A DNA stretch of 64,000 bases, taken from NCBI GenBank assembly GCA_963575745.1, contig CAUYUJ010015506.1, forward strand, positions 1 through 64,000, in the 5' to 3' direction. A program made the translations under genes and the position numbers. The DNA is from Prorocentrum cordatum. Its lineage: Eukaryota; Sar; Dinophyceae; Prorocentrales; Prorocentraceae. Position 1 is the first letter of the stretch. Each line of letters opens with the position of its first letter. A model generated the notes under the pieces. It saw nothing but the letters and a program-made list of their open reading frames with translations. It ran no database searches and had not been told where the DNA came from. Shown here piece by piece: positions 46,407 to 57,963 of the stretch.

Positions 46407-48041
46407 ACGGACAACGTCGATCGAAGCAGACAGCTGTACAGACACCGGAAGGGAGTGGTCTACGGATGGACAGTGGCGCCTGATTGCATGCCACAGGAAA
46501 TCGAAGGCGAGTTCATATTGGATAGGTTGCCCTTGGTTATCAATATCCATTTCCCAGAAGCACAGTGGAGCATCGGGAAGCTGCCGACGGGCGTATGCCC
46601 GTCGAAGCGGAGATCCAGGACCTGGACAGTCAACAAGCACACGGGCATCGAAGCTCGGCGCACGGGCTTCTGGATGCTCCCCGACTTCGCTTCCACCGCT
46701 CGCATGATCCAGGGGGCGACGTTGGAGGCGGCATTCGCGGACCTGCAGCGTTGGTCCAGCAGGGCGTCCATGACGGCTCAGATTGCTGCCTACGTATGCT
46801 TGTCGAGGGTGAAGCGATTGCTGAGCATCTGCGCCATGCAGCCGTTCTCGACCTTTCTGTTCGGCCTCGGCAGCCCAGTGGGGCCCGAGCGACTGGTGCG
46901 GAAGCTTTCCGGCCAGATCACAGGAGACGAGGCGATCCATGAGTGGAGTGCGCTTGGTGACGAGGCCGCTGAAGCTGAGAAGATGGACCCCATGGCGAGG
47001 AAGCACCTGTGCGCCTGCTGCAACCTCAAAGGGAAGCGGGATTACATGCTCGACGCCCGCGACTTCGGCATGAAAGCAGCCGCCGACTTCTACGAAAAGT
47101 ACGTGTCGCAGGGGAGGTGGACGAGATGCGTGGACTGCGCGCGCGAGGTCGGCGCAATGCCTTCTCGGTCTGCGCGGGCGGGCGAGGCTTCCCAAGGGAT
47201 GCCCGATGGAAACGCTCCAAGGACAGTCCCGCCAGACGATTCAGTATGCAAGCGGTGTGTGGAACGTGATGACTGGAAGAAGAGCCTGACCCCGCAGAGC
47301 CACGGGTGCTCTACTTGCAAAGAAGTTTTTGAGGCAGGCGCTTGGGGCGCGCAGATTATTTACAACCGTCGGCATTCCGATCGAGACCTCGTGTGCCCGG
47401 GCTGCGCAAAGCGAGGGTTCGCGCCCGGCAAGTACGACGAGCACCAGTGCGAAGATCGCTTCGAGCACTTGGGCCGCCTTGCGTTCGACGAACACGTGCT
47501 GTGCAACGCGAAGCGGCAGGGGAAGTCCCGCTTGGTGTGCCTGGACTGTCAGACGAAGCTGCGGTGCGGGAAATGTACAACGGCGTATGAGATGAAGTGC
47601 TGGTCGAAGCCTGAACGCGATCATCACGCGTCTTCTCAGGGCACAACTCTGGTTTGCAAAGCATGCCGTGCGCTAGGGTTCCACCCGTGTGACCTGGAGA
47701 CGTACACGTGCCAGAGGTGCACTTTCAGGTTTGGCGCCCGCATGTTCAACCAAAAACTACTCAATCACCACAAGAATAGCAATCGCATGAAGCTACAGTG
47801 CAAGGAGTGCGTCGCTGACATCGAAGAACGAGTGCGCCACCTGCGCAAAGCACTTCAGAAGAGCAAGCGAAAGTGCAAGTGCCATTGCCGCGTTCACCAA
47901 GCCAAATGCCCGCTGACCCCCGTCTTTTTCGGAGAGAAACGCTGGCCGGGCAGCGACGGAGCGATATCCGCCGACGACCGGAAGTTGTTGGACGAGTTGC
48001 AACCGATTCCGGAATGGTGGGGCAAAGCCTGGGGACGATGA
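46407..48041 (+). CDS. Helitron-like helicase C-terminal part and Cys-rich tail, second copy
   Basis: About 544 codons, clearly homologous to 19620-21251. From NVDRSRQLYRHRKGV it carries MIQGATLEAAFADLQ and AYVCLSRVKR (late PIF1 motifs), then the same Cys-rich tail (CACC, CVDC, CKRC, CPGC, CLDC, CKAC, CQRC, CKEC) and end EWWGKAWGR. Upstream Rep, Walker A and Walker B of the Helitron are missing and replaced by the UPF1-like helicase. The frame is intact over its whole length although the copies have diverged, which suggests that the fusion was kept open by selection or is recent. Confidence 0.75.
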   Translation, partial: TDNVDRSRQLYRHRKGVVYGWTVAPDCMPQEIEGEFILDRLPLVINIHFPEAQWSIGKLPTGVCPSKRRSRTWTVNKHTGIEARRTGFWMLPDFASTARMIQGATLEAAFADLQRWSSRASMTAQIAAYVCLSRVKRLLSICAMQPFSTFLFGLGSPVGPERLVRKLSGQITGDEAIHEWSALGDEAAEAEKMDPMARKHLCACCNLKGKRDYMLDARDFGMKAAADFYEKYVSQGRWTRCVDCAREVGAMPSRSARAGEASQGMPDGNAPRTVPPDDSVCKRCVERDDWKKSLTPQSHGCSTCKEVFEAGAWGAQIIYNRRHSDRDLVCPGCAKRGFAPGKYDEHQCEDRFEHLGRLAFDEHVLCNAKRQGKSRLVCLDCQTKLRCGKCTTAYEMKCWSKPERDHHASSQGTTLVCKACRALGFHPCDLETYTCQRCTFRFGARMFNQKLLNHHKNSNRMKLQCKECVADIEERVRHLRKALQKSKRKCKCHCRVHQAKCPLTPVFFGEKRWPGSDGAISADDRKLLDELQPIPEWWGKAWGR

Positions 48042-50500
48042 GGTACCGCGCGGTGCCCGTGGACCCAGACCTTCAACTGGCGACATTATCGCTGGGTACA
48101 GTGAGGCTGGACACGGGATGTTGCCTCAATGGGTTCGGTGGTTCCTGTATGCATGGCTACGGCTTCGGTATCTATCCAATGGTGGATGTGCCTCTACTCA
48201 TTTTCAGTGGCGCTTCAGGTGGGCTCTACTATAGGAAACAGGTTGCTGGTGGGACTTGTATGCCACTTTGGCTGGAACCCGTACTTTGGTTCTCTGGTGC
48301 TGGTTACTGTACTCTGTGATGGTGCTGGTTACCCTGCTCAGGTGATGGTGCTGGTTACTGTATTCAGTGATGGTTCATTGGTGAGATTACCTTTGGATGC
48401 GCCGCTCAATCTGTAATGAGTGGTATCGCTACTTGGGAGCTCAGGCAGTTGTATCCTTGGGTGTGGGCGCTACTTGGGTTCAGTGGATTTGGTCGGTGCC
48501 CTCCTCCTGTTGAGAGTCGTTCGAGTCCTCCCTCCTGGTATGAAGCGTTCGGGTCTCTCCTCGTTCTCGGAGTCGTTCGGCGAGAGGCCCGAACGACTCG
48601 CACAAGGAGGGGCCCGAACGACTCAAACCAGGGCGAGGGGGCCGGCCCGAGGTGGTCGCCGTTATTGTCTCTTATTCTTGGTGCTTGCTGGGTTCCTTGG
48701 GGAGTCAGGCAGTGGGCTCAGATGGTGTATGGTCTCTCCTCCAGTACTGGTGAGGTCAATACTTACCACTATGGATTTACGCTGCTATACGAGGATACCT
48801 CTGGGTACAGTGAGGCTGGACACTGGATGTTGCCTCAATGGGGTCGGTGGTTCCTTTATACATGGCTGGGGCTTCGGTGTGTATCCAATGGTGGATGTGC
48901 CTCTACTCATCTTCCGTGGCGATTCAGGTGGAGTCGAGTATAGGAAACATCCCGCTGGTGGGACTAGTATTCCACTCTGGCTGGAACCCGTACTTTGGTT
49001 CTCTGGTGCTGGTTACTGTACTCTGTGATGGTGCTGGTTACCCTGCTCAGGTGATGGTGCTGGTTACTGTACTCAGTGATGGTTCATTGGTGAGATTACC
49101 TTTGGATGCGCCGCTCAATCTGTAATGAGTGGTATCGCTACTTGGGAGCTCAGGCAGTTGTATCCTTGGGTGTGGGCGCTACTTGGGTTCAGTGGATTTG
49201 TTCGGTGCCCTCTTCCTGTTGAGAGTCGTTCGAGTCCCCCCTCCAGGTATGAAGCGTTCGGGCCCCTCCTCGTTCTCGGAGTCGTTCGGCGAGAGGCTCG
49301 AACGACTCACACAAGGAGGGGCCCGAACGACTCAAACCAGGGCGAGGGGGCCGGCCCGAGGTGGTCGCCGTTATTGTCTTTTATTCTTGATGCTTGCTGG
49401 GTTCCTTGGGGAGTCAGGCAGTGGGCTCAGATGGTGTATGGTGTCTCCTCCAGTACTGGTGAGGTCAATACTTACCACTATGGATTTTACGCTGCCATAC
49501 GAGAGTACCTCTGGGTACAGTGAGGCTCGACACTGGATGTTGCCTCAATGGGGTCGGTGGATCCTGTATGCATGGCTTGGGCTGCGGTATGTATCCAATG
49601 GTGGGCGTGCCTCTACTCAGCTTCCGTGGCGCTTCAGGTGGGTTCTAGTATAAAACACATCCCCCTGGTGGGACTTGTATTCCATTCTGGCTGGAACCCG
49701 TACTTTGGTTCTCTGGTGCTGGTTAGTGTACTCTGTGATGGTGCTGGTTACCCTGCTCAGGTGATGGTGCTGGTTACTGTACTCAGTGATGGTTCATTGG
49801 TGATATTACCTTTGGATACACCGCTCTATCTGTAATGAGTGGTATCGCTACTTGGGGGCTCAGGCAGTTGCATCCTTGGGTGTGGGCGCTACTTGGGTTC
49901 AGTGGATGTGTTCGGTGCCCTCCTCCTGTTGAGAGTAGTTCGAGTCCCCTTCCTGGTATGAAGCGTTCGGGCCCCTCCTTGTTATCGGAGTCGTTCGGCG
50001 AGAGGCTCGAACGACTCGCACAAGGAGGGGCCCGAACGACTCAAACCAGGGCGAGGGGGCCGGCCCGAGGTGGTCGCCGCTATTGTTTCTTATTCTTGGT
50101 GCTTGCTGGGTTCTTTTGGGGGTCAGGCAGTGGGCTCAGATGGTGTATGGTGTCTCCTCCAGTACTGGTGAGGTCAATACTTACCACTATGGATTTTACG
50201 CTGTTATACGAGAATACCTCTGGGTACAGTGAGGCTGGACACTGGATGTTGCCTCAAAGGTAGACGTGCCTCTACTCAGCTTCCGTGGCGCTTCAGGTGG
50301 GTTCTAGTATAGGAAACATCCCGTTGGTGGGACTTGTATTGCAACCTGGCTGGAGCCCGTGCTTGAGTTCTCTGGTGCTGGTTACTGTACTCTGTGATGG
50401 TGCTGGTTACCCTGGCAGGTGATGGTGCTGGAGACTCTACTCAGCGATGGTTCATTGGTGGGATTACCTTGTGATACAGCGCTCAATCAGTAATGGGTGG
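48042..50500 (+). repeat. Tandem array of about 708-bp units downstream of the Helitron fragment
   Basis: Units begin with GGGTACAGTGAGGCTGGACA-like sequence near 48098, 48808, 49513 and 50220 (the last truncated). Shared blocks: CTATCCAATGGTGGATGTGC, GGCTGGAACCCGTACTTTGG, CTGGTGCTGGTTACTGTACT, CAGTGATGGTTCATTGGTGA, GGTATCGCTACTTGGGAGCT and TACCACTATGGAT. Each full unit has an internal palindrome of minisatellite-1 (for example 48570-48580 and 48589-48599, GAGTCGTTCGG inverted). The first unit runs straight on from the stop of the helicase tail. Frames in it are recurrent but have no motif. Confidence 0.9.
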
Positions 50501-50639
50501 TATCGCTGCCCGTCGACCCAGACTCTTTCCACACGTTTGAGGGACCACCGATCGCCGAGATCTCTCGCTGCGCCGCTGCCTGAGCGCCTGAGCACCGTTG
50601 CCTGCTGTTCGACCTAGTCGACCAGGCTCGAAGGCCTGT

Positions 50640-51110
50640 GCGAAAACATGTGTGTCCTCTTCACAGTCCTCCTCCTCCGCCTCTGCCTCGCTTGATTCGT
50701 TTCATTCGTGTCCCTGGGATCTCGCTTTTCTGGGGCCCTGGTTCCTTTGCCGGTTCCTGTTAGCTTGCCTTCGGTGGTTCCTCCGATCTCGCCTTTGCTG
50801 GTGCCTGCCTTTTTTTTTTTTTTCTGGTTCTTATCGGGTTTAGTAGTCGTGCGGGCCCCTGGGATTTCACTACTGCTGGTTCCTGGGAGTCGTGGCCAGG
50901 GACGGAGGCTCACAAGGGAGTGTGAGAGAGGCTAGGGTCCAGAAGAACTTTCTCATAAAGGGGTCGAAGGCATTGCGATTCCCTGACGATTTTCCGTAGC
51001 CATTGTGGCCCAACACAAATAGGCGCAAAATATTCGCGGCCAGTCCCCAGGAATTTCCCTGTGGCTGTGAGTTAGCTCCGCCTACCATTTATGCAGTGAG
51101 CTTAGCTCGG
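50640..51110 (+). repeat. Dispersed element 5' segment, second copy
   Basis: 50645-50790 matches 22085-22235, and 50770-51110 matches 9113-9450. Together they show one longer upstream segment ending in the leader (GTTAGCTCCGCCTACCATTT, GCAGTGAGCTTAGCTC). It contains a T15 run near 50811. Confidence 0.8.
50993..51014 (+). other. DinoSL relic, second copy
   Basis: The 22 nt from TCCGTAGCCATT match the dinoflagellate spliced leader at 19 of 22 positions. They share the two changes of the 9350 copy plus one at the last base. It lies about 135 bp upstream of the ATG at 51150. Confidence 0.7.
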
Positions 51111-51149
51111 CACGGACGCTATTCTTTCCAACGCCGTAGTGCGTTCGGC

Positions 51150-52097
51150 ATGGAGAAGCGTCCCCACGCTCTGGTGTCCTTGCTAGGGACGGGGGCTCCT
51201 GCTCACGATACTCACGCGACCTCGAGCGGGATGGCTACTCGTAGTGGCGAGGAACTTCGGAGTGACTTGGATCGTGCACTCCGTCGTGCACGCCGTGACC
51301 CCCGTCTTCGCAGCCGCTCCGAGGATCGTCCGCGCCCGCAGGAGGTGAAGCCCGACATCGATGACGTGCTCGCTCATGAACTAGACTTATGGAAGGCGGA
51401 TCCTAACCCTTGGAACTTCTGGGACTGGCGCTCTAAGAGTGGGCGTTCGAAAGCAGCTTGCGCATCCCGTACCTCTGCGCCTGCTGGTGCCAGGAACTCC
51501 CCTCCTCGGAGGCGCCGAACCACCAGCGTACCGCGGAGACGCATCCAGAGCAGGGCGCGCAGTCGTAGCCGCAGCAAGAGCATCCCAAGGGTACGTGGAT
51601 ATCCGTTGGCGAGTCGCCCCCGTTCCAGTACGCACACGATGTGCCCAGACAAGCCCGATGGGCGCCTCAGCGACACCAAGAGCGCGACGAGACGTGAACA
51701 GGAAGCTGGGGCAGTCCACCGTCGCCAGGCTCTTGACGAAATCTCCGAGGCCACCACCGACCGGGCTGATGACGTGGTTGGCTCGCAGGCCCACAGGGGT
51801 AGCCGTTCGCCACCCGCGCCTGGTCCTGCACCTACTATGCAGGAGAGGCGCGCCAAGAGAACGGCGAGCCACGCGTTTCTGGACGCCCGTATGAACTTGT
51901 TGGAGGAACGCTTGAGAGAAGCCCGTGCGTTGAGTTCCGAACTCCGCGATGCCCACGCGGCAGCAGCGGTGGAGGAAGCTCGCGTGGGCAGTTCTTCGCA
52001 CCCCCCTGTCCCCGTCCGCCGTCAGAAGCCGCAGCTGAAGACAGCGGCCACCAAGGACAACACCAAGAAGAAAGGGAAGTCTAAGGGCAAGCGGTAA
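51150..52097 (+). CDS. Arg/Ser-rich basic protein behind an element leader
   Basis: A 315-residue frame starting MEKRPHALVSLLGTGAP, the N-terminus shared with 1303 and 3157. Features: RSEDRPRPQEVKPDIDDVLAHELDLWKADPNPWNFWDW (about residues 75-115, given here as a region rather than a motif), then Arg/Ser-rich sequence with SRSRSKSIPR, then a likely coiled coil (FLDARMNLLEERLREARALS), and a KKKGKSKGKR tail. No known domain is recognised. The basic tail and element leader suggest a nucleic-acid-binding ORF of a non-autonomous element. The ORF splits the 708-bp array. Confidence 0.55.
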   Translation: MEKRPHALVSLLGTGAPAHDTHATSSGMATRSGEELRSDLDRALRRARRDPRLRSRSEDRPRPQEVKPDIDDVLAHELDLWKADPNPWNFWDWRSKSGRSKAACASRTSAPAGARNSPPRRRRTTSVPRRRIQSRARSRSRSKSIPRVRGYPLASRPRSSTHTMCPDKPDGRLSDTKSATRREQEAGAVHRRQALDEISEATTDRADDVVGSQAHRGSRSPPAPGPAPTMQERRAKRTASHAFLDARMNLLEERLREARALSSELRDAHAAAAVEEARVGSSSHPPVPVRRQKPQLKTAATKDNTKKKGKSKGKR

Positions 52098-52164
52098 ATC
52101 CTCCGTCTGCTGATGACGCGGACTTCCGTGTGCCGCCTATTGTGGGTTCTACGGAATCAACCGT

Positions 52165-53410
52165 TACTTTTCTGGAGTGCCGCCCTCGGTGGTCGCCGGT
52201 ATTGTTTATTATTCTTAGTGCTTGCTGAGTGCCGTGGGGTGTCAGGGATTGGGCTCAGATGGTGTATGCTGTGTACTGCAGTACTGGCGAGTGCAATACT
52301 TACCACTATGGCTCTGGGTACAGCGAGGCTGGACACGAGATGTTGCCTCAATGGGCTCGGTGGTTCCTGTATGCATGGCTTGGGCTTCGGTATATATCCA
52401 ATGGAGGATGTGCCTCTACTCAGCTTCAGTGGCGCTTCAGGTGTGGTCTACTATAGGAAACATCTCGCTGGTGGGACTAGTATTCCACTCTGGCTGGAGC
52501 CCGTACTTGGGTTCTCTGGTGCTAGTTACTGTGCTCTGTAATGGTGCTGGTTTCCCTGCTCAGGTGATGGTGCTGGTTACTGTACTCAGTGATGGTTCAT
52601 TGGTGAGATTACCTTTGGATGCACCGCTCCATCTGTCATGAGTGGTATTGCTACTTGGGAGCTCAGGCGGTTCTATCCTTGGGTGTGGGCGCTACTTGGG
52701 TTCAGTGGATTCGTGCGGTGCCCTCCTCCTGGTGAGAGTCGTTCGAGTCCCCCCTCCTGGTATGAAGCGTTGGGGCCCCTCCTCGTTCTCGGAGTCGTTC
52801 GGCAAGAGGCCCGAAAGACTGACACAAGGAGGGGCCCGAACGACTCAAACCAGGGCGAGGGGGCCGGCCCGAGGTGGTCGCCGCTATTGTCTCTCATTAT
52901 TGGTGCTTGCTGGGTTCCTTCGGGTGTCCGGCAGTGGGCTCAGATGGTGTATGGTCTCTCCTCCAGTACTGTTGAGGTCAATACTTACCACTATGGTTGT
53001 AACGCTGCTATACGAGAATACCTCTGGGTACACTGAGGCTAGACACTGGATGTTGCCTCAAGGGGGTCGGTGGTTCCTGTATACATGGCTTCGGCTTCGG
53101 TTGTATCCAATGGTGGATATGCCTGTATTCAGCTTCCGTGGCGCTCCAGGTGGGCTCTAGTATAGGAAACATCCCGCTGGTGGGACTTGTATTGCAAAGT
53201 GGCTGGAACCCGTAGTTGGGTTCTCTGGTGCTGGGTGCTGTACTCTGTGATGGTGCTCGTTACCCTGGCAGGTGATGGTGCTGGTTATTCTATTCAGTGA
53301 TGGTTCATTGGTGGGATTACCTTGTGATGCACCGCTCAATCAGTAATGGGTAGTATCGCTACTTGGCTACACTGGGATATCAGGCAGTTTTATCCGTGGG
53401 TGTGGCCGCT
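52165..53410 (+). repeat. Further 708-bp-type units
   Basis: Starts mid-unit (GGTGGTCGCCGGTATTG), with full unit heads near 52315 and 53025. Same internal blocks and minisatellite palindrome (about 52790-52820). Confidence 0.88.
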
Positions 53411-53414
53411 ACCA

Positions 53415-53600
53415 GGGTTCAGTGGATTCGTTCGGTGCCCTCCTCCTGGTGTGAGTTGTTCGGGTCCCCCCTCCTGGTATGAGTCGTTGGGGCCCCTCCT
53501 CGATGTGTGAGTCGTTCGGCGAGGGGCCCGAACGACTCACACAAGGAGGCGGCCGAACGACTCACACCAGGGCGAGGGGCCCGAACGACGCACACCACCA
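53415..53600. repeat. Minisatellite-1 with internal orientation switch
   Basis: Forward units to about 53517 (GTGAGTCGTTCGG), then inverted units from 53524 (CCCGAACGACTCAC). The switch point forms a palindrome with arms of about 13 bp. Confidence 0.88.
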
Positions 53601-54055
53601 GCATTCTTGACCAGGACGTGCACACTCTGAGTACCGTGATTCTACCCTTGCCTAGCGGAAATCCTCAGATCTGTTCGAGGGGACAGATCTTGGAGGCGAG
53701 TTTCCCCTTGTGCTCCTCTTCCACCTTTCCCTCCTAACCTGCCGCCTGCTGCCCAGAGCTGCGAGCCTGAGCAGGGTGCTGACTGGTGCCCCGTGCGCTC
53801 CGAACCAAGGAAAAAAAAAAAAACTGTGACGGTGTACCGCCCGTGCCCAGTTGCAGCCAGTTCCGTGGGACGCTCACTGCACAACTGGTCGGGGAAAATC
53901 GCTGGATCGTCGACGCCGTCGTCCATTGAATCGTCGTCGTCGAAGTCGTCGTCGTCATTGTAATCGTCGTCGTCGTCGCTGTCATCGTCTGAGACGTCGC
54001 CGTCGTGTGAGTCGTCAGACTCGTTTACGTGTATGATTCGACGACGACCGCCTTC
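53601..54055. other. Region without a recognised gene, with GTC/GAC microsatellite
   Basis: 53925-54025 is an imperfect GTC repeat that gives an Asp-rich minus-strand frame (53642-54070). An A13 run lies near 53810. I see no homologue, so coding is doubtful. Confidence 0.5.
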
Positions 54056-54225
54056 TGTCTTGCCTCCCATCGCCTTCTTTCCCTCCTCCTCCGAGTCGCC
54101 CTCCCTCGCCCCCCCCCAGAAGGAGGATGTGGGGATATATCAACAGAGGCAGGGGGAGGAAAAAACAGGGGACGTATGCGAGGGCACGCGGAGACACGCC
54201 TGAAACACACGACGGTCGGCATGCT
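54056..54225 (-). repeat. Dispersed repeat, copy 3, inverted (GCATGCCGACAGTCG family)
   Basis: Reverse complement of the family at 985-1135 and 3790-3930, ending GGTCGGCATGCTTCGCAGG. The AGT microsatellite follows directly. Confidence 0.72.
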
Positions 54226-54229
54226 TCGC

Positions 54230-56155
<1,926 letters not shown>

Positions 56156-56640
56156 ATACGTTTTATAAATAATTCAGTTTGACCCCATGGTGAGGATGTT
56201 AGAAAGCACGCATAAAAAAAAAAAAAACACACCATCCCACACAGGCGGCGCGTAGCTGACGCACGCTAAAAAACCAAGCCAGAGACTTGTAGTTGATGTA
56301 GTATGTACCTGGGGGCGGTCACATGAATGAACGGAATGCTTACTGCAAGTGCTTACTGCAAGTGCTTGCTGCAAGTGCTTACTGCAAGTGTTTATTGCAA
56401 GTGCAACTGAATGAATGAATGTAAAGTGATGTGCAGGGGTCCCTGGCAACAGCAATGCGAAGGGAACGCTGCGTCAGCTGGCGCGCCGCGGGCCCCTTCC
56501 CCTTATGCATGCTTCCACATGCACAGTCATGATCATGATCTGGCTGTCCTCATGAAGCTGAGGATTGTACAGCACCCGCTGCGAGCGGTCCCCAGCATTC
56601 GCGATACCGTCGTTGCTGGTGCCATTTCCAGCGTAATGTA
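56156..56640. other. Region without a recognised gene; small tandem repeat inside
   Basis: 56335-56405 contains five imperfect copies of GTGCTTACTGCAA (13-14 bp). An A15 run lies near 56213. No defensible ORF. Confidence 0.6.
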
Positions 56641-56828
56641 AGTAATTGAATGTATGAATGTATGAATGTATGAATGTATAAATGTATAAATGTATGAGTG
56701 TATGAGTGTATGAGTGTTATGTATGTGTGTATGTATGTGTGTACGTATGTGTGTATAATGTATGTATGTATGTATGTATGTATGTATGTATGTATGTATG
56801 TATGTATGTATGTATGTATGTATGTACT
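56640..56828. repeat. ATGT tetranucleotide microsatellite
   Basis: GAATGTAT-type units that turn into pure ATGT repeat at about 56757-56825. Confidence 0.95.
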
Positions 56829-56929
56829 GGCGTCGGACCTGTCGCTTGCCAGCGACACGGTTCTAGCAACTGTTCGCAGCAGAGTGGGTGCCGACAGACA
56901 TAGTTGACAGCGCAGTAAGTGCGGAACCC

Positions 56930-57050
56930 CATCCTCGCCCCACCCCCATCCAACCCAACTACCCCAACTACCCCAACTACCCCAACCAGCCCAACCCAAA
57001 CCCCCCAACCCAGCAACCCGCGCCCCCCCAAACACAACCATCCCAACCGC
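56930..57050. repeat. C-rich CCCAACTA-type repeat
   Basis: Imperfect CCCAACTA / CCCAACC units on the plus strand; the G-rich complement is TAGTTGGG. It is short and internal, so not a telomere. Confidence 0.75.
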
Positions 57051-57083
57051 GTTGTGCTGCTGCTGCTTGCTGACCCAGACCCT

Positions 57084-57284
57084 GGCCCATTTGCATGCTC
57101 TGCTGGCAAATTTGACGAATACCTCAGCTGATTTGCATGCTTTGCTGGCAACATTTGACAAATGTCTCGGCTTGCAGGTGCATTTTGAGGCCTGCCAACC
57201 GAGACATTCGTCAAATTTGCCAACAATTCACGCAGATCAGCCGAGACATTCGCCAAATTTGTCAGCAGAGCATGCAAATGGGCC
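57084..57284. repeat. Foldback inverted repeat of about 200 bp
   Basis: Arms 57084-57114 and 57254-57284 match at 30 of 31 positions when inverted (CATTTGCATGCTCTGCTGGC in the left arm). Further nested pieces (CGAGACATTCGTCAAATTTG and variants) lie between them. Confidence 0.85.
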
Positions 57285-57322
57285 GAGACATTCGGCACAT
57301 TTTGCCTCTGAAGCGGCTGCCG

Positions 57323-57380
57323 CCTGCACGAGAGACTAATTTTGGTGCATTGTTCACCAGAAGTTAGTCTCTCGTGCAGG
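57323..57380. repeat. Perfect 17-bp palindrome with a 24-nt loop
   Basis: CCTGCACGAGAGACTAA at 57323-57339 is perfectly inverted at 57364-57380. A smaller TGGTG/CACCA pair sits inside the loop. Confidence 0.9.
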
Positions 57381-57454
57381 TCTCAGCCACTCCAATGGCC
57401 GAAAGTACAGCAAAAAACAGGGTTTGCTGTTCGGAAGAAGCCCGTAACAACCTG

Positions 57455-57530
57455 GCACGCCCGTAACGCTGGTAACGCTGGTAACGCTGGTAACGCTGGT
57501 AACGCTGGTAACGGCGGCAACTGCGGTAAC
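57455..57530. repeat. GGTAACGCT tandem repeat (9 bp)
   Basis: Five to six head-to-tail copies of GGTAACGCT with decayed edges. Confidence 0.88.
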
Positions 57531-57554
57531 GCTCCGAGTGGCGCTGCGTCAATT

Positions 57555-57559
57555 TGTTA

Positions 57560-57590
<31 letters not shown>

Positions 57591-57960
57591 TGTACGTACG
57601 TACGTACGTACGTACGTACGTACGTATGTATGTATGTATGTATGTATGTACGTACGGTATTGATGTATGACTGTATGAATGTGTGACTGTATGAATGTAT
57701 GAATGTATGCATGAATGTTTGAATGTATGAACGTATGACTGTATGAATGTATGAATGAATGAATGAATGTATGAATGTATGAACGTATGAATGTATGCAT
57801 GTATGAATGAATGCATGTATGAATGAATGAATGAATGTATGAATGTATGCATGTATGCATGTATGAATGTATGCATGCATGAATGTATGAATTTATGAAT
57901 GTATGCATGCATGCATGCATGCATGCATGCATGCATGCACGTATGTAAGGCATTGATGTA
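57555..57960. repeat. ATGT / ACGT / ATGA microsatellite
   Basis: ATGT then ACGT repeats (57595-57625), followed by ATGA and ATGC units to 57950. It directly precedes the ATG at 57964. Confidence 0.95.
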
Positions 57961-57963
57961 TGA

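Noticed and set aside
48098-53160. Recurring 130-200-codon frames in the 708-bp units
   Set aside because: They repeat with the unit, shift frame between copies and show no motif; the repeat explains them.
53642-54070. Asp-rich acidic protein on the minus strand
   Set aside because: The acidic part is a GTC/GAC microsatellite and the rest has no recognisable domain.
56930-57050. Telomere-like C-rich repeat
   Set aside because: Unit is CCCAACTA, not the TTTAGGG type, and it is short and internal.
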